Origin: Himantopus leucocephalus
Lineage: Eukaryota; Chordata; Aves; Charadriiformes; Recurvirostridae
Direction: 5' to 3'
NCBI GenBank assembly: GCA_003993805.1
Contig: RSEF01000001.1
Location: 72,648,102 to 72,712,101 of the forward strand
DNA length: 64,000 bases
Below are positions 1 through 13,200 of this stretch, in pieces. The translations under genes and the position numbers were made by a program. Positions within the stretch are counted from its first letter, which is position 1, and every line of letters begins with the position of its first letter. The notes beneath the pieces were generated by a model. That model did not search any database and was not told the DNA's origin. It saw only the letters and a list, made by a program, of their open reading frames with translations.

Positions 1-3000
1 GGTTTTTTTTTTTTTTTTCTAAAACCATTCATGTCATAACTGCTTCATTTCCATGAGAATTTAAGATTTCCTGTAATGTCCTGAGTCCTCAGTTTCTGAT
101 ATCAAGGAATGCACTAAATTTAGCAAGACCTGCAATGAAAATCCCAAATGCTACCATCACCTTCCAGCATACTAACTCTATGCAACAGTCCATTGCACAA
201 ACGACGGGTGAGTTTCTTGCACAGAAACTAAGAAAAGCAGTGAAGAACCTGGTATCCCTAAAGAGGCAATTATTCTCAAGAGGATTTACGCATTTATATT
301 GGGTGCTGAAGATAGACAGCTTTGTTCATGATTCACTGTTGCTAAAGATGAACATAAAATTGTGGAACCAGGAAGAAGCTGGTAGAACCTCTCTTTCTCA
401 GGGTTGCAAATTTCTCAGCAGAAAGTTAACGTAGCAACATAGTTTCACCTTATTTAAAACAAAACTTCACCTTCTGTTTAGAAATGTATGATCTCCACCA
501 CTTTTTACATCTGAAACACCAGAGGCCCCAAGATGGCCATTAAAAGAAGACACCAAGTAAGGACTTTATTAAAGATGTGCAATGGATTCTTCTCCATCTG
601 TGGCATGCATGCAGTCTATATCCCTATTTCCTACCAGTCTCACAACAAATAACCAAAGCATTTGTCGTCTTGTCTTCAGTTAGCTCTCACAGCAGATTTC
701 TCACAAGATGTTATTCAGGAAGTTAACGGATTGTGATGTTCTTGTACTATTGAGCCTCCGCGTTTCAGACAAACCAAATTTTATGACAGAAGGTGCTTCT
801 GCTGCAAGGCAGGAAACTTTTCACTTTAAATTGTTTCTTTTTTGCTTGTGATATTTGTGGTTTGTGACTTTAAAACTAATACAGTAAATAAGAGAAATAA
901 AGTATACTCTACTGTGGTCATTTGGGGAAAAATGTTTCAGAACACTGCAAAATTTACTAAGTTTTGTCTAAACCTTTCCAGAACTTGAAGAATCTGACTT
1001 CAGTCAGATCTAGAGCGATGAGGAACAAAAAAAATAATTGTAAGAGCAACATTATTTCAAAATAAGCTTTCTTTTCAAAGTCTAAATAGCATTTTTTTTC
1101 TCTGGTTTTGCACCATTCCCCAATTTAAGTCACCCCTTCCATTGGTGGACTTAGTTTATTTCTGCTGTACATGTATGCATTTGTAATGCACTAGCACCAC
1201 TTTCTTCTCTTCCCTGAATTAGGAAATATGGCACGCAAGCGACAAAGAAGATACTTTGCTGTAGTATCAAAATATATACATGAGATGCATAATTTAAAGT
1301 TCATCTATGACTCACATACATCTGCTCCTATTGCTTTTACTCAATTGTACCTACACTTGTTTAATTAAAAAGGGCAGAAGAGTGCTGTTAGTCAGTGCAG
1401 TGCAACTTCAACTGGACTGCATCCCAGTTTTAAGATTCTTTATTGACTAAATGGGTGCTTCGCAAAATCACAGTCTGTCTAAATGCTCTTGCTTCTTCCC
1501 AATGCCTGCCTGGATGCAGAAACAGCTTAAAGCTCTACCAGACCTCTCCTGTTCCTCATCACCCTCCCCCTTATTCCAGACAGCATGGGAGCAGCTACTT
1601 AGACCTCCACAGGGCTGATTTCAACGTAGAGGTTGCATTAAACCAAACTAAATCAGTGTTTGATTTGGTAAAGCGTGGCCCTTGGATCAGTCTGTGGTAG
1701 ACATGCTGCTCCACTTCACTAGACTAAAGGAGATGTCCTTGTATTGCAAGCAAGCTGGTATCTCAGAAAGTGCTAGTGTGACCCAGCTCAGTTTTTATAG
1801 ATTCAGTTCTCCACTGATGCTGATTTGAGTCATCCTGCATGGGCTTGTTTTAAGTTTGGGGGGTTTTTTTGTTTGTTTCTTTTTGTTTTTTTATTTTTAC
1901 CCTCCTAGCACCAGCAAACAAATACATGTAGTAACAGTCAAGCTACACCTCACAATTTGACTCTTGGTCAATATCAGGCAGATCACACATGTTGGTCACC
2001 CAGCAGCTCAAAGACAGGTTTTGATGAGATTGCTGCCATTAGCATTTGCCCAGTTCCTTCCTGGACTTTACAATAGGACTGCCTCCCATTTGTGCTTTTT
2101 CCTGAAAACGCTGCCAGCACCTTAGTGTGTGACTTGGATTCAAGCTTAACATCGTTGCCCACAGAGCATTCAGCACTTTATTGGCACAGAGAGGGGAAAC
2201 AGGCATTACCGAACAGGAGACAGAACTATAATGAGACGTGTGGTAGGTTAAAGGTGCCTTGGACCATGACCAGACTTATGTTTAGATGGGAATCGTAACG
2301 TTCATTCATTACTGGCAAAAACAACCCCCAAAACAAAAAGGAACACCCCCACACCCCAGCGCCTTCTTGCCATTATCTAGGATATTTCGTCCTGTAATAT
2401 GAGAATTTGAGACCCAACTTTCCCGTGTACGGGATTTACCCTCGGATGTGTACATACGGGCCCCCTAGCTAACCAAACTCAAGGGCTTGGAGAGGTCTGT
2501 AGTTAAGTGATGCAGGTGTACCCCTGACAAGCAGTGAAGGGCTTTATCAGCGCCCAGCAGTTTGGCTCTGCGGTGAAGAGGAAGGCTGGGAGGGTCCAGC
2601 CCAGCCCCCTCTGCCATGGCTCACACATAGCACGGCTGGACCAGAACTGTCAATAGAATTCACTGGTCACCAGTGCTTCAGTGCGAGAAAGCAAACTGTA
2701 TAATCAAACTTTCAGAAGCGGAGATATGCACAATTTTTCAGCAATTAATTTCCCAAGACAGATTTTCTTCCACCCACTTATTTCCCTTAATTATTTAAAA
2801 CATTCCTTACGAGGAAGCTCAAATTCATCATGATACACGTTCTCCTTGCTAACAAGGCATATATTTAGTATACTCCGAACCTTGCATCTGATAGCTAGCA
2901 GACTGCCACAGCCTTTCCAGCTTTGACTTGACAACTACATCCAAGTTAAGGAATCACACAACAGTTCTGCCTGAAGCCCTGTCGCTGCAGTTTACTACAT

Positions 3001-3583
3001 GTGGAATTTTATTTTATATACACCACTAACATGTGTCCCTTGTAGTCTGGCACAGCTGAAGCATAGTGCTAAGCATGTACAAATATTTCAGTTTCACTTT
3101 TTTTTTTTTTAAATTCTCAGATACCTAATGGGGGAAGATAAAAGGAAAAGGGAAGATAAGAACAAACCGTTTTGTCCTCTCTTTTTTTTCCTTCTAAACT
3201 CTGAGAACACATTTAAAACATCAATATCCTTTTGGTGGCACACCCCCTGCTCTAGAATTTGTGTAATTTTCCAGGCTAACAGTATAAAATTACCAACACC
3301 AAACAAAATTTCCCAATTTTTTTTTCTTTCTTTTTTTCTCTTTCTTGTTTCAGAAGCATGTCACTGACTTGCCACTGGATAGTCAAACTTTTACCTCTCT
3401 TGCTGATTTTTTAATTTAAATAACCTTTTTTAACAGTAGAGGAAATGGTAACAAATTTTCAGTTTCAGATGAAAAATATTTTCAACTTTCTGACCTGCTC
3501 TAGGAAGCTTATTTTTGTAAATAAAAATCTAAAGAAGATACAAAGTAGTAATATAGCAAGAAAGAAACAACTTCTGTTTTTAC
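1..3583 (-). other. FGD4: FGD4 intron 4 (partial)
   Basis: No exon was recognised on either strand. I looked for the DH-domain start that should follow residue 283 and did not find it, so the acceptor of this intron is probably beyond the window. The stretch is AT-rich with T-runs (3-19, 1861-1898, 3099-3111, 3319-3343). A C/A-rich tract occurs at 2317-2360. A short inverted pair with CCCGT and ACGGG arms lies at 2422-2433. Confidence 0.7.
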
Positions 3584-4070
3584 CTTTGTTTCTACAGGTA
3601 GATCTTGCTTACTGATTTCCTCAGTTGGTTCTTCCTTCACGTTAGTATTAATTGCTAGAGTTTCATTTTCAGTTGGGAGCAGTGTATCACTGCTTGGAGT
3701 CCTGTAGCAGCTGTTAAGCATTTGTCCTTCACAAGCTGTCACACTTTGCAGTGACTCTCTGGAAGTACTTTCTCTTTCCCCATTTATCAAGCTGCTGTTG
3801 ATGGCATTATCCAGAACCGTGGTGGACATAGCAGAGCCACAATCAGGTAATCTCCTGTCCTCATCTTCCATCTGGTCTTGTGCTACTACTCCGTTGGCTG
3901 TGTGTAGCTGTGCAACCTGAGTTTTGTCGGTATTACTGTTTCCCTGTTTTTGTAGTGGGTGCTGGGAGGGGAGTTTTGGCTGAGGTGATGGTGTTAACCC
4001 ATATCTTCCTTGAGATTTAGAAATGTGGAGAACAGAGGAATCTTTCTTCAAATCACTAGTATTTAACGGG
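3584..4070 (-). CDS. FGD4: FGD4 coding exon 4 (actin-binding/linker region before the DH domain)
   Basis: The acceptor is TTTTTTTTGGTGGTTTTAG ending at 4071; the donor is AAAG|GTAAAA (GT at 3583-3582). The exon completes Ser121 and adds 162 full codons, ending in phase 0 at ...LPVETK (residue 283). Recognisable frabin blocks in order are NTSDLKKDSS, GRYGLTPSPQPKLPSQ, NTDKTQVAQ, ANGVVAQDQME, INGERE and SCYRTPSS. Composition is Ser/Thr/Pro/Gln-rich and later acidic (KEEPTEE), so the region is probably disordered; it forms the rest of the F-actin-binding N-terminus and the linker to the RhoGEF domain. The open frame runs past the donor for about 14 codons and upstream of the acceptor for about 15, but the splice signals and homology stop at the stated borders. 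It is the largest coding exon in the window. Confidence 0.93.
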
Positions 4071-7050
4071 CTAAAACCACCAAAAAAAACAAAACAGATG
4101 AGAGAAAAGTTGAACATGGCATTATAGAAAATCTCTGGTATGGGGAGTAGGAGAGTTGCACCATATAACCAATTCCTCCCAAACCATTTTTTCCTGTGTT
4201 AATATCAGGAAGTTCAGGCCATCGAGACTTGAACTGCATTATTCCATTGAAACACACACAAACATGCATCTCTTTCTAGAAACCCAGAGTGCCATCCATA
4301 TTGAGTCATTACATCCACACCTCTCTTGAATCTCATTTGTAAAACAGAAGGCAGTATGATCAGCTACAGTAACAGATAAGGGAATTGAGGCACTGATATA
4401 TAAAGCAACTTGCCCAAAGTGTCCCAGGAGATTATTGGCAGAAATGGAGAAAGACTCATGGTCTCCCAAGTCCCAGTCCAATGCTTAAACTAACAAGCAG
4501 CTTGTTCCCTAATTGCTCTTTAATACAAATGCATGAAAAACACCCAAGAATATTTAGCATCCCTTTCCTTAGTTCAGCATATTGCAGGAGGAGCTTTACA
4601 TTCTTATCCCATTTCTTCCCCGTTTCCTTATTTTAGCATGTCCTTTCATCATGCTGCATCTTTGCTGAAGGTTTTTTTCCCCTCCGTATTTTATCTCCGC
4701 TTTAAACATATGTTATTCCTTGATCATACCTTTCACTGTCTCTTTCTCTGTTTTATTTTTGAGATTTTGAATGTTAGGCTAATATAAATGTTTGCGTACT
4801 CTGTAAAAGTGCTTGGCTTCATCACAGTTTAAAAAAAAAAAAAACCAAACAAAAAACCCCAAACCATTGGAACCAAAATAAAACTTAAACATTTTTGTCT
4901 GAAGTACATTTAACAAGCCGTATTCAACCTGCAAAATGACCATGACTGTCCTCTAACATATTGTTTCTAGTATGGACCATTAATCTTCTGGAAAGATGAA
5001 GACTGCTTATAAACTGTATATATAAACTCCTTATTTATAGGACAGTTTACACAAATATTGTAAACATATTCTGCACTTTCATACACAGAGCTCAAAAAAT
5101 ATCTTACACTAGTTTCATCTTCTACCATCATATAACAAAAAAATTAAATCAGTTTTCCTTTGGTGGTGTAAAGATTATGCCTTTTTTAAGAAAATAAGCT
5201 TAACTCCAAGATAGAATTAATTTACATTTTTCAACTGCATGCACAAAGCAAAGAGGTTTAATTAACTTTTTGCCATGCCTACATGTTTGTGAGCTGTACA
5301 GACTAATGAAAATATGTTATCATAATTGACAATCACAGTTTGCAGTTCATGAACATGCCACCTAGTCATTTGAAGGCCAGTAATTACAAGCGAAGTTCAC
5401 CTTCACGGAAGACACATTTTGTGAACTAAGCTCATTTAAAAAACAGGAATTGCTTCCATAGCCACAGCAGGATACTCCAGAACTCACATGCTAATTATGA
5501 AAGTTTCTTATAAGCAGAGATCATAGAGTTAAGGAGAACTTAAATCATTGGATAGATGTTATTGGGTGTACTCAATGAATTATGTTGGCCAAAAAGCAAC
5601 TCAGCTTCCCCTAGTCCCCAAAACAAAATGTCTCCATTTTTAAAAGTCTAGAAATAAGAAAGTTTTTATTGCTCTTTTTACAGCTTCCTTTAATTGCATA
5701 ATATTGAAAGAGTGTCTGTACAAACCAGCAGGCAAGTCTAGGAGAAAGAAATGTAGGGCTCATTGGTGTAGAGCACACTGAACCTGAGGAGTTTCCTTTC
5801 AGAAAGGATAAAATTGTTTTTCTGATGATGCCACACTGTTAAGACGACTTGAATGATGCTTTGGAGGAAGCCTGGGAAACAAAGTGACAACAGGACTGGA
5901 CACCTGAACTAGAAGAATTCACAGGACCTCCAGTGCTGCAGTAATTTCTTTTGCCCCATCTTTTGGCAGCTGTCATGACAGCAATGCAATTAAAGTCTCT
6001 GCCTAATGACGGAAGTTTCTTGCAGATGAAGCTCTGAAATGATTTCTATTCCACTAGACAAACGTACTTTTGCAATGCTCAGCTGCTTCTGCATAAAGGA
6101 TTAAGTTTCCCCCATCTTGAGGGGGAATTCTTTCCATGAAAAGTCTTAATACTCTGGCTCCTGAGAAGGACATGCTCTTTTGTACATCATGCATTCATTC
6201 CCGTAGGGGGCATCTCTTCAGAACATCAGTGTCCCGAGGAAACACAAGAAAGCCATGTCCAAATATCACAACTGTCAACTGTCACTGGACTGTTTCTTGA
6301 GCTGTTCCTCTGTCATGGGCTTTCCAGAAGGTCACTCATTTTATGCAGAGCAGATATAGTCAGAACTTCAGTTTCAGAGCTTATAATGCTTGTCACGTAC
6401 ATCTAATTAAAGACACACAAGTAACACTATTTTGTGAAAGCAGAGTTCACTGTGACTCATGTTTCTGAAAGTTCCAAATGTTTCCTGTAAAAGGCAGTAT
6501 CAAAACTCAAGAACACCAAGCTATTCCACCAAAATCACCAGGTACTACAAACCAAACAGTTTAGAGAATGTATGCCATATCAATACAAATAACTCGTACA
6601 GTTTACCCTCTTCACATGAATGATCTCAAGAGGTTAAGACAGTCTAAAAGGAAAATCAGGTTTTCAGGTTTTTCTATTTGCTTATAAAAGTAAATTATTT
6701 TGTTCTTGCAGAAAAAAATATTTAAGATTAGCTCCAATGTTTCTTTCTAAAATCAGCACTGATTTCAAATTGCTGACTTTTTCAGGGTGTTTTAAAAATG
6801 CTACAAGTTTGTTTGTTTGGCTTTTTTTAAAGAAAAGTTAACACCAACACCTTATGAAAAAGCACACCTTGTACAAGCCAAATATACAATTGACTTGCAC
6901 CATTGCAAAACCTGTGCAGTTTTGTCATAAACTCCTCTGGCAGGGACGGGTTTAAGCACTACCGTGGTACTGACGTTCATCCTTACAGGTTCAAGTTCCA
7001 AGAATCCATACACAACAGAGTTACAAACCAATTCAAATTCTATTACATAC
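4071..7050 (-). other. FGD4: FGD4 intron 3
   Basis: This is bounded by the donor at 7050 and the acceptor at 4071. It is AT-rich with an A-run running into an A/C tract at 4831-4865. No exon, RNA gene or mobile element was recognised inside it. Confidence 0.85.
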
Positions 7051-7231
7051 CTGCCTCCCTCAAAACGACTGATGAGATCTGACACTTTACTGGACTTTTC
7101 CTTTGCGACACTAGAAGCAGGGGTGGGTGTCTCTTCCTCCATTCTTGGTTTCTGATTTGATAAAGCTTTATGCCTAGGGATTTGGTATGTAACAGGTGGC
7201 ACCTTCTGCAGATGAATTGGCTTTGGAGGCA
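7051..7231 (-). CDS. FGD4: FGD4 coding exon 3 (canonical frabin N-terminus)
   Basis: The acceptor is a T-rich tract ending TTTGCAG at 7232, and the donor is CAG|GTATGT (GT at 7050-7049). In phase with the preceding exon it reads VPPKPIHLQKVPPVTYQIP (about residues 61-79), a proline-rich lead, then Met91 and the frabin-type sequence ending KVSDLISRFEGG. The last block is nearly invariant in frabin as I recall it and identifies the gene. The exon ends with AG, which joins the C of the next exon to make Ser121, equivalent to Ser31 of the canonical human protein. The part from Met91 on is the beginning of the F-actin-binding region; the proline-rich part ahead of it is seen only in extended forms. 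Confidence 0.93.
7140..7142 (-). promoter_or_regulatory. FGD4: Canonical frabin start codon inside exon 3
   Basis: This ATG (residue 91 of the extended protein) matches the position where the human 766-residue frabin begins. Its context is AGAATGG, with a purine at -3 and G at +4, stronger than the context of the ATG at 28826-28824. It could be used by transcripts starting downstream of the 28.8 kb exon, for example with a non-coding first exon spliced to 7231, or by leaky scanning. Confidence 0.6.
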
Positions 7232-10200
7232 CTGCAAACAACAACAACAATCAATTGCTCATTAACTCTTCTTTGAACTGCCACAACATATATGAAATTT
7301 TTGCATAAGAACTTACTACAGTAATGAAGAAGAGATGCTCTTGGCTTTCCTTAACTTGAAGTTGCATTATGAATACAAGGACTTCATATAGTCTTTTACA
7401 TACTGTGTCCTATCAGGCATCTTGTTATATTTCCTAGATACAAACTGAATCACACGCTACTTTAACAAGCTAGAAAATTAGGGGGGTTTCTTGTTTGGTT
7501 GGTTTTTTATAGCGTACTGTAGTAAACATATATGTGGCCTCCATAAATGCAGCTTTTGTCGTAAAAAAGAATTAAGCATAATCAGAGGTTCTAGCTGTGC
7601 TGTGGTGCTCAAGAGAGAGATTTAAATTGCTGCCCCAAAACTCTGGTGCTCTCATTCTTTACCTTTTCCCTTGTGACTTCAATAATAATAGTCATTGGAA
7701 AAAGTATTTACCTTCAGCTTTGAGCTTCCTTTAACTCACTGAACCTTTGCCTATTTATACTATTGAAAACCTGTCCCCCAGAAAATATTTTTTACTCTTC
7801 TTTGCTTTTTCCCCATTACTTCTAATTAGATTGCTAATGATCAGCCATTGTTTAACGCAGCAGGCACAGTGACGTATACAGCAAAGTCACAAGTGCTGGG
7901 GATCTTTAAATTAACTTTTTTCTCTTTAAGCAACTACTATGCAGCATTTATGAGCAGCAAAAGTACTTCAGACAGGGCCTGAATGCGTTCCACTATCAGA
8001 GCAATGCACCTATGGCTCCATCAAAAGGTGAGACTTAAGTAAAAGGTCCTTAATTCCCAACAACACAACTCTGTTCATTCCCACACACGCTCCCAAAACA
8101 TACTGTGGGGGAGGTGTGGAAGCACTTGATATGAAAGCGAAAACCAAAGACTATATCTGCCCTTTAATAAAGGGCAGGCATAAATCTGCAGGAGTAGGCA
8201 ATGCCCTGCCAGTGGAACCAGTGGCCCCAGGGGCTTGGCCACCACTCCACAGGCACCGATGTGGCACAGGCACCAGCCCTCCTGTAACTACACAGACCTG
8301 CCAGGGAGTAAACATGAAGGGAAGGAGGGCAGGAATTGGCATTAGGAATCACATGCAACTCTCATGGTAGAAAAAATAAGCACTAGTATAGGATACACAA
8401 TAGGTGGATGTGAAAAAGCCATGTTCCTCGCATCACTGACTCTTGAATAGCTTACTGACTTACCCTGGAAAACCTGGGCACCACAGGAATTAGCTTAAAT
8501 CCTATCAACTGACACTTGAAAGTGTTGTTGAAAAAATTCTTGCAAATATATTACCACAGACAATGACAAACTTCAGGGAACACTCGATTTAGGATGCCTT
8601 TCCATCTCTACCTTACATTAAATTTATAGAAGGTAATCTTTATCTGATCTTCCAACAATCTAATTGCACTTAGAAGGGATTGTAGTGATAGCTGCAGTCC
8701 AAATTACCATGAAGGACTCTATGAAGAAATGAACGTACCATAAAAAGCTTAAGGTTTCAATCATATCAACTGCGATTGATGACAAATGAAATAATCAGAG
8801 GGAGAAGGAAGAGAATTAATGTAGATCAGATGCTTTTACTGTGTATATGTTCATCTTTGGTTTTTTCAAGCTTTATGTTACCTATATTAACGCAAGCAAA
8901 AAAGCAAGTTTGGGGAAGGATGCAGTGCAGAAAGGATGACTTAAAACACCACAATTTTCAAACAGTTACAGTGCAATCCTGAAACAAGCAGAATATTAAA
9001 TTGTGTAACTGCTTGAGTATCTGTAGTAACTGAAGCCTCTCCTGAGAAGCCGCATACATTTGCTCAGCTGCAGCGCAGTGGACCAGCTCTCCCTATATTC
9101 CCTGTTCTCAGGGAGTTCAGAGAAGGTCTGGCAGAATTAGGCCAACGAGCATCAGATAATTGTCTAAGCGCTGAATTGCTTGCTGCGCTAACAAAGGCGG
9201 TGGGACAGCTGAAAAAGGCGAGACAAGCGGGCTGGGAAAAAACAGGACACATAATTGAGCGTGGGCACTGCCATTCCCTCAGGGAGGAGACGGAAGGAAA
9301 GGGGACGCTGGGTGGATTTACTGCCCAGCACGATGCTAGTTTGTAGAAAGACATCTTGCTCTTGCAATGGATTTTGTATAACCCGCGGTCCTGTGAATTC
9401 TCTTATTGAAGGGACTCGTACATCTCTTCAATTCTTTTGTACATCTCATAAAATGTTAATATCCTCACAAGAATAAATTAAAACTACTAAACTTGAGAGA
9501 ATTAAATTCTACTGATAAAGCAGGAGGAATTAGTTGGAAGCTATTTTTATAGTGGATCTACTGGGACAAAAATCAAATTCTAGGACATGCTGTGGAAGTG
9601 TCGCACACTTTTGCAGCTATTATTGAAAAACCTCCAGTTTAGCAGCACTTCACTAGGGCAAGGACGAGGGACCTCTGATTAAACTGTGCAATCCCAGTAT
9701 ATTGGAAATCCCTGTAATGTCTTTGGAGGAGAACCACAAACCTAACAGCCAAGCCAATTCACTAATGCAAGATATTTTCTTCTTTACTCCCTGTTACCAT
9801 CTAACAGACAGCATTTCTCCTAATCAGCTGTTGCTGTAGCTACTGTAAGTTTTAGAAATAGAGCAGTGGGAAAAGGACAGTCACAAGATCAATAAAAAGA
9901 AAAGAATCAGTAGTGTAAAAAAAACCTGCAATCCTTCCTGTAAGGTCAGCCTTGTTAACAGGGATTATGGAAAACAAATTCCATTAATTCTCCCCTCAAT
10001 GTACTTCTGAAGTGTTTTGTTTTAATCAGATTATTTTTCAATGTGCACACAGCAAGGATCTTAAAGAAAAAAAAAGAGAAAAGACTGGTCCATTGTAGTA
10101 CCCTGCATAATACAGAGCTCTGTTTGAGTCTATAAATACTCTTGTCTCTATACTGTAGAGTTTTGAGCTTGTTAGGAGATATGAATTGCGTATTCTGCCC

Positions 10201-13200
10201 AAAGAAAACTCCTCAGTATACTCAGGTAGTTGCTACTGTATAACACTAGCCAGAAAAGCTAATCAAGATTTAAGCTGCAGTGCCTAGTTGTGCATTCAAG
10301 TTGTGCATACACATAAGAAGGTAACGCTACAAATGCCTCAAAAGGTGCAACCACCTTTGCTGACTCCAAAGCATATTAGCAGATTGTTTATCTCGTCTCT
10401 TGGAAAGTATATGTTTAACTCCTGCTGGTTAAAAATGCAGCTAGAGTTTTATTCAATGAAAATACACAGTTAAAAAGTTCCTGTGGTAAACAACTACAGC
10501 TCTCCTGGCTGAGTCATCCTTCATCACCTCTTTGCATGCCCCATCACCTTCAGGAAGATCAAATGAGCAGAGCTGGATAGATACAAAGATTTACACTCGC
10601 AAGAAGAGTACAAAACAACTAGTAACCTAGACTCAGCAGAAGGAGAGAAAAAATCGTCGTCTCTTTAGGAAATTTATTTCCACATTCTTATATCACATCA
10701 GAACAAGTATCTTCCAATATTATATTAAGCAATAAGACCAATAATAATCAGGGTGCTTTGTTCTCTCACTTACCTGCTTCCTAGAGATAATGTTTGGGAT
10801 TTAGCAGTTTTGTTGATAAAAGAGACATCGCTACATGTTCCTTAAAGCATACCGAGATTGGACAAGTCTAGCTAGAAACAGCTGTCAGCTTTACTTCAAT
10901 TCACCTTTAATTGTAAAAGTTTCATTTGCCAGAGAAGTACAGTCTACATCCCAGACCTTTAAGAGGTCTTTCAGCTTTTCTGGGCCCAGGCCACTGAATA
11001 CCTTCAAAACCACAGACTATATTATAATTAACTGAGAAAGCAGGACAGGATTGATGCTACACAGTAGACCATAAACTAAAACTGACTGCTGAAGCCTGTG
11101 TGTTGAATGCTTTGTGTCCATACCATTTCACAGTAGCACAAAACAGGTCATCTTCTCGAGTGGAAAATCATTTCCAACCCAAACAAAAATGCCTCTTCAG
11201 TCTCAGCAGGAGATATACAAGTATGCCTAAGCACTCATTAGAAAAATTTAAATGAGCAACTGATGCACAGTCTTGAACTGACAAGACATTTCACTGCTTT
11301 GAAGAAGTGCTGACATTTCAACATATTTTCCATCCTACAATAGTTCTGCCTGCTACAGACAACAGTTTCAGTGCCCACGATTTCGTAATTGGGCATCATA
11401 TAAAACTCATGCAAGAGGTTCGAAGAGCAGGGAATAGAAGAAACTAGAAAAAAAACTGGTCAATTTGTACATGTCACGATACGTGCATTCTGCTATTGCT
11501 AGGTTCAGATCGCTGCCCAAGTATTTGTAGGTAAGGGCAAATTTCAATTTATTTAACAATTTGCTTCATCCTTCATGCATCATATTTGCCTTGGAACTCA
11601 GTAGCGTTATTTTGCTGTTTCCACTGACTACCTGCAGTCTGGATTCGTCCACTTTATCAGAAAATGAATGCATTGATGCAAAGGCAAAACACAGTGTTTC
11701 ACAGCTGGTACACACTGCAACTGCTCTTCTCCGCAGTCCTGATTTCTTTGCTCAACTCCCTCATCGGCCTTCAGTCAGTTTCAGGCTTTGTTCCAAATTT
11801 GCAAAGACTTTCATGAATCAAACTGTACTCAACACAGAAATCTGACATATGAATTGCTAAATTGTTGATGGAAGGAATTATTGGGGAACAAAAATTGGTC
11901 TTTTACTGTCAGTGTATCAGACAGCTAGTTTATTTTCTCCTTGAAATGCCAGGGGGGAAAAAAAGAAAATGAAAAGAAAGAATTTTATATTGGATTCTGT
12001 GCAGAAATTTATTCACTTGATCTAACTACCTTGAGTGATCTGTTTCCAAATATTCAAACTACTTCTCAGAGACCAAGTACAGACAAAATAGGTTCAGAGT
12101 CCAGGGTTCACTTCAAGTGCAAGATTTTGGACATTTTTCCTCTATATTAAAGCTCTATTTCCTCTGTTAAAGCTAAGTTTACTAAAAATATCTGTACCCC
12201 ACTTGTAATGCAACCTCAAAGTCCACTTTATATCTCTCATTTTAATTATATACATTTTGGTAGGTTAGATGAAGGTCATTTTGCAGTTAGTTCATCAGCA
12301 ACCAAATACACTGGCATTACAATTCAGGTCTGTCATCTTGTTTCCTTTCACTATGAAAGGACACAGTATTTGCATGACTAGAACAACAATTTGGAAAAAC
12401 ATTTCCTGCTACTATAAACCAAAAATATTTCTGTACCTGTACATGAAAAGCTGTTAAAAAAAATAAATTCGCAACAACATTTAAACCAATAAACTAGAGC
12501 AATTTCATTTGCTTGGATCGTTTGGACTCCCAAATGGTTATCTCATTCATTCTATTTTGTTTTGCTTCAATTAAAGAAAAAGGCCAAAAAGATATGCTAT
12601 ATAACTTTGATATAATGCACATATTTAATAGAAACAAAGTGAGAAAGACACGTGCCCATGAACAAAGCAGGCACAAAATACTATTTACAACAGTATTATT
12701 GAATATAGTCTACACAGCTGCATTTCTTAGACTACAACACTATTCCTGGCTATGCCACGTTTTGGAGCAAGCAATTTTGACAAACACAGAAGTCATGGCT
12801 AGGAAAGAGCAACAACAGCTGCCGAACTACTTGAATGAATGGGGTTCAATAATATCCAACTCCTAATTTATCTAACAGCTAAAATTTCTAATAAGCGGGC
12901 TTGGTTTGTTTTTGAAAGGCTTAAAATCTTTTTATTGATTGCCCATTTCTGTTTATCCATTAACGGATTTCTAAAATATTTTTCTTAGGAAGAACATGTG
13001 TTGTCTTGTTAACTCAGCTTTAGAGAATGTGTTTCAGAGACCTAGAAACTGGTGCAGAAAGACTACTCAGATAAGTAATGTTTACATATGACTGACAAAA
13101 ACATCTTAGTTTAACAAACAATACTGGCAAAAATGCCATAAAAACAAGCAATACAAAAAAATACAGCTTTATTTTGCTCTCATTCTTTCTAAGTAAACAA

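Noticed and set aside
3128..3367. Plus-strand open frame of 79 codons in intron 4, overlapped by an antisense frame
   Set aside because: Its sequence is dominated by translated T-runs (Phe/Leu-rich); no exon signals.
1..3508. Search for the DH-domain exon that should follow residue 283 of FGD4
   Set aside because: No matching minus-strand reading with splice signals was seen. A short exon could still have been overlooked by eye.
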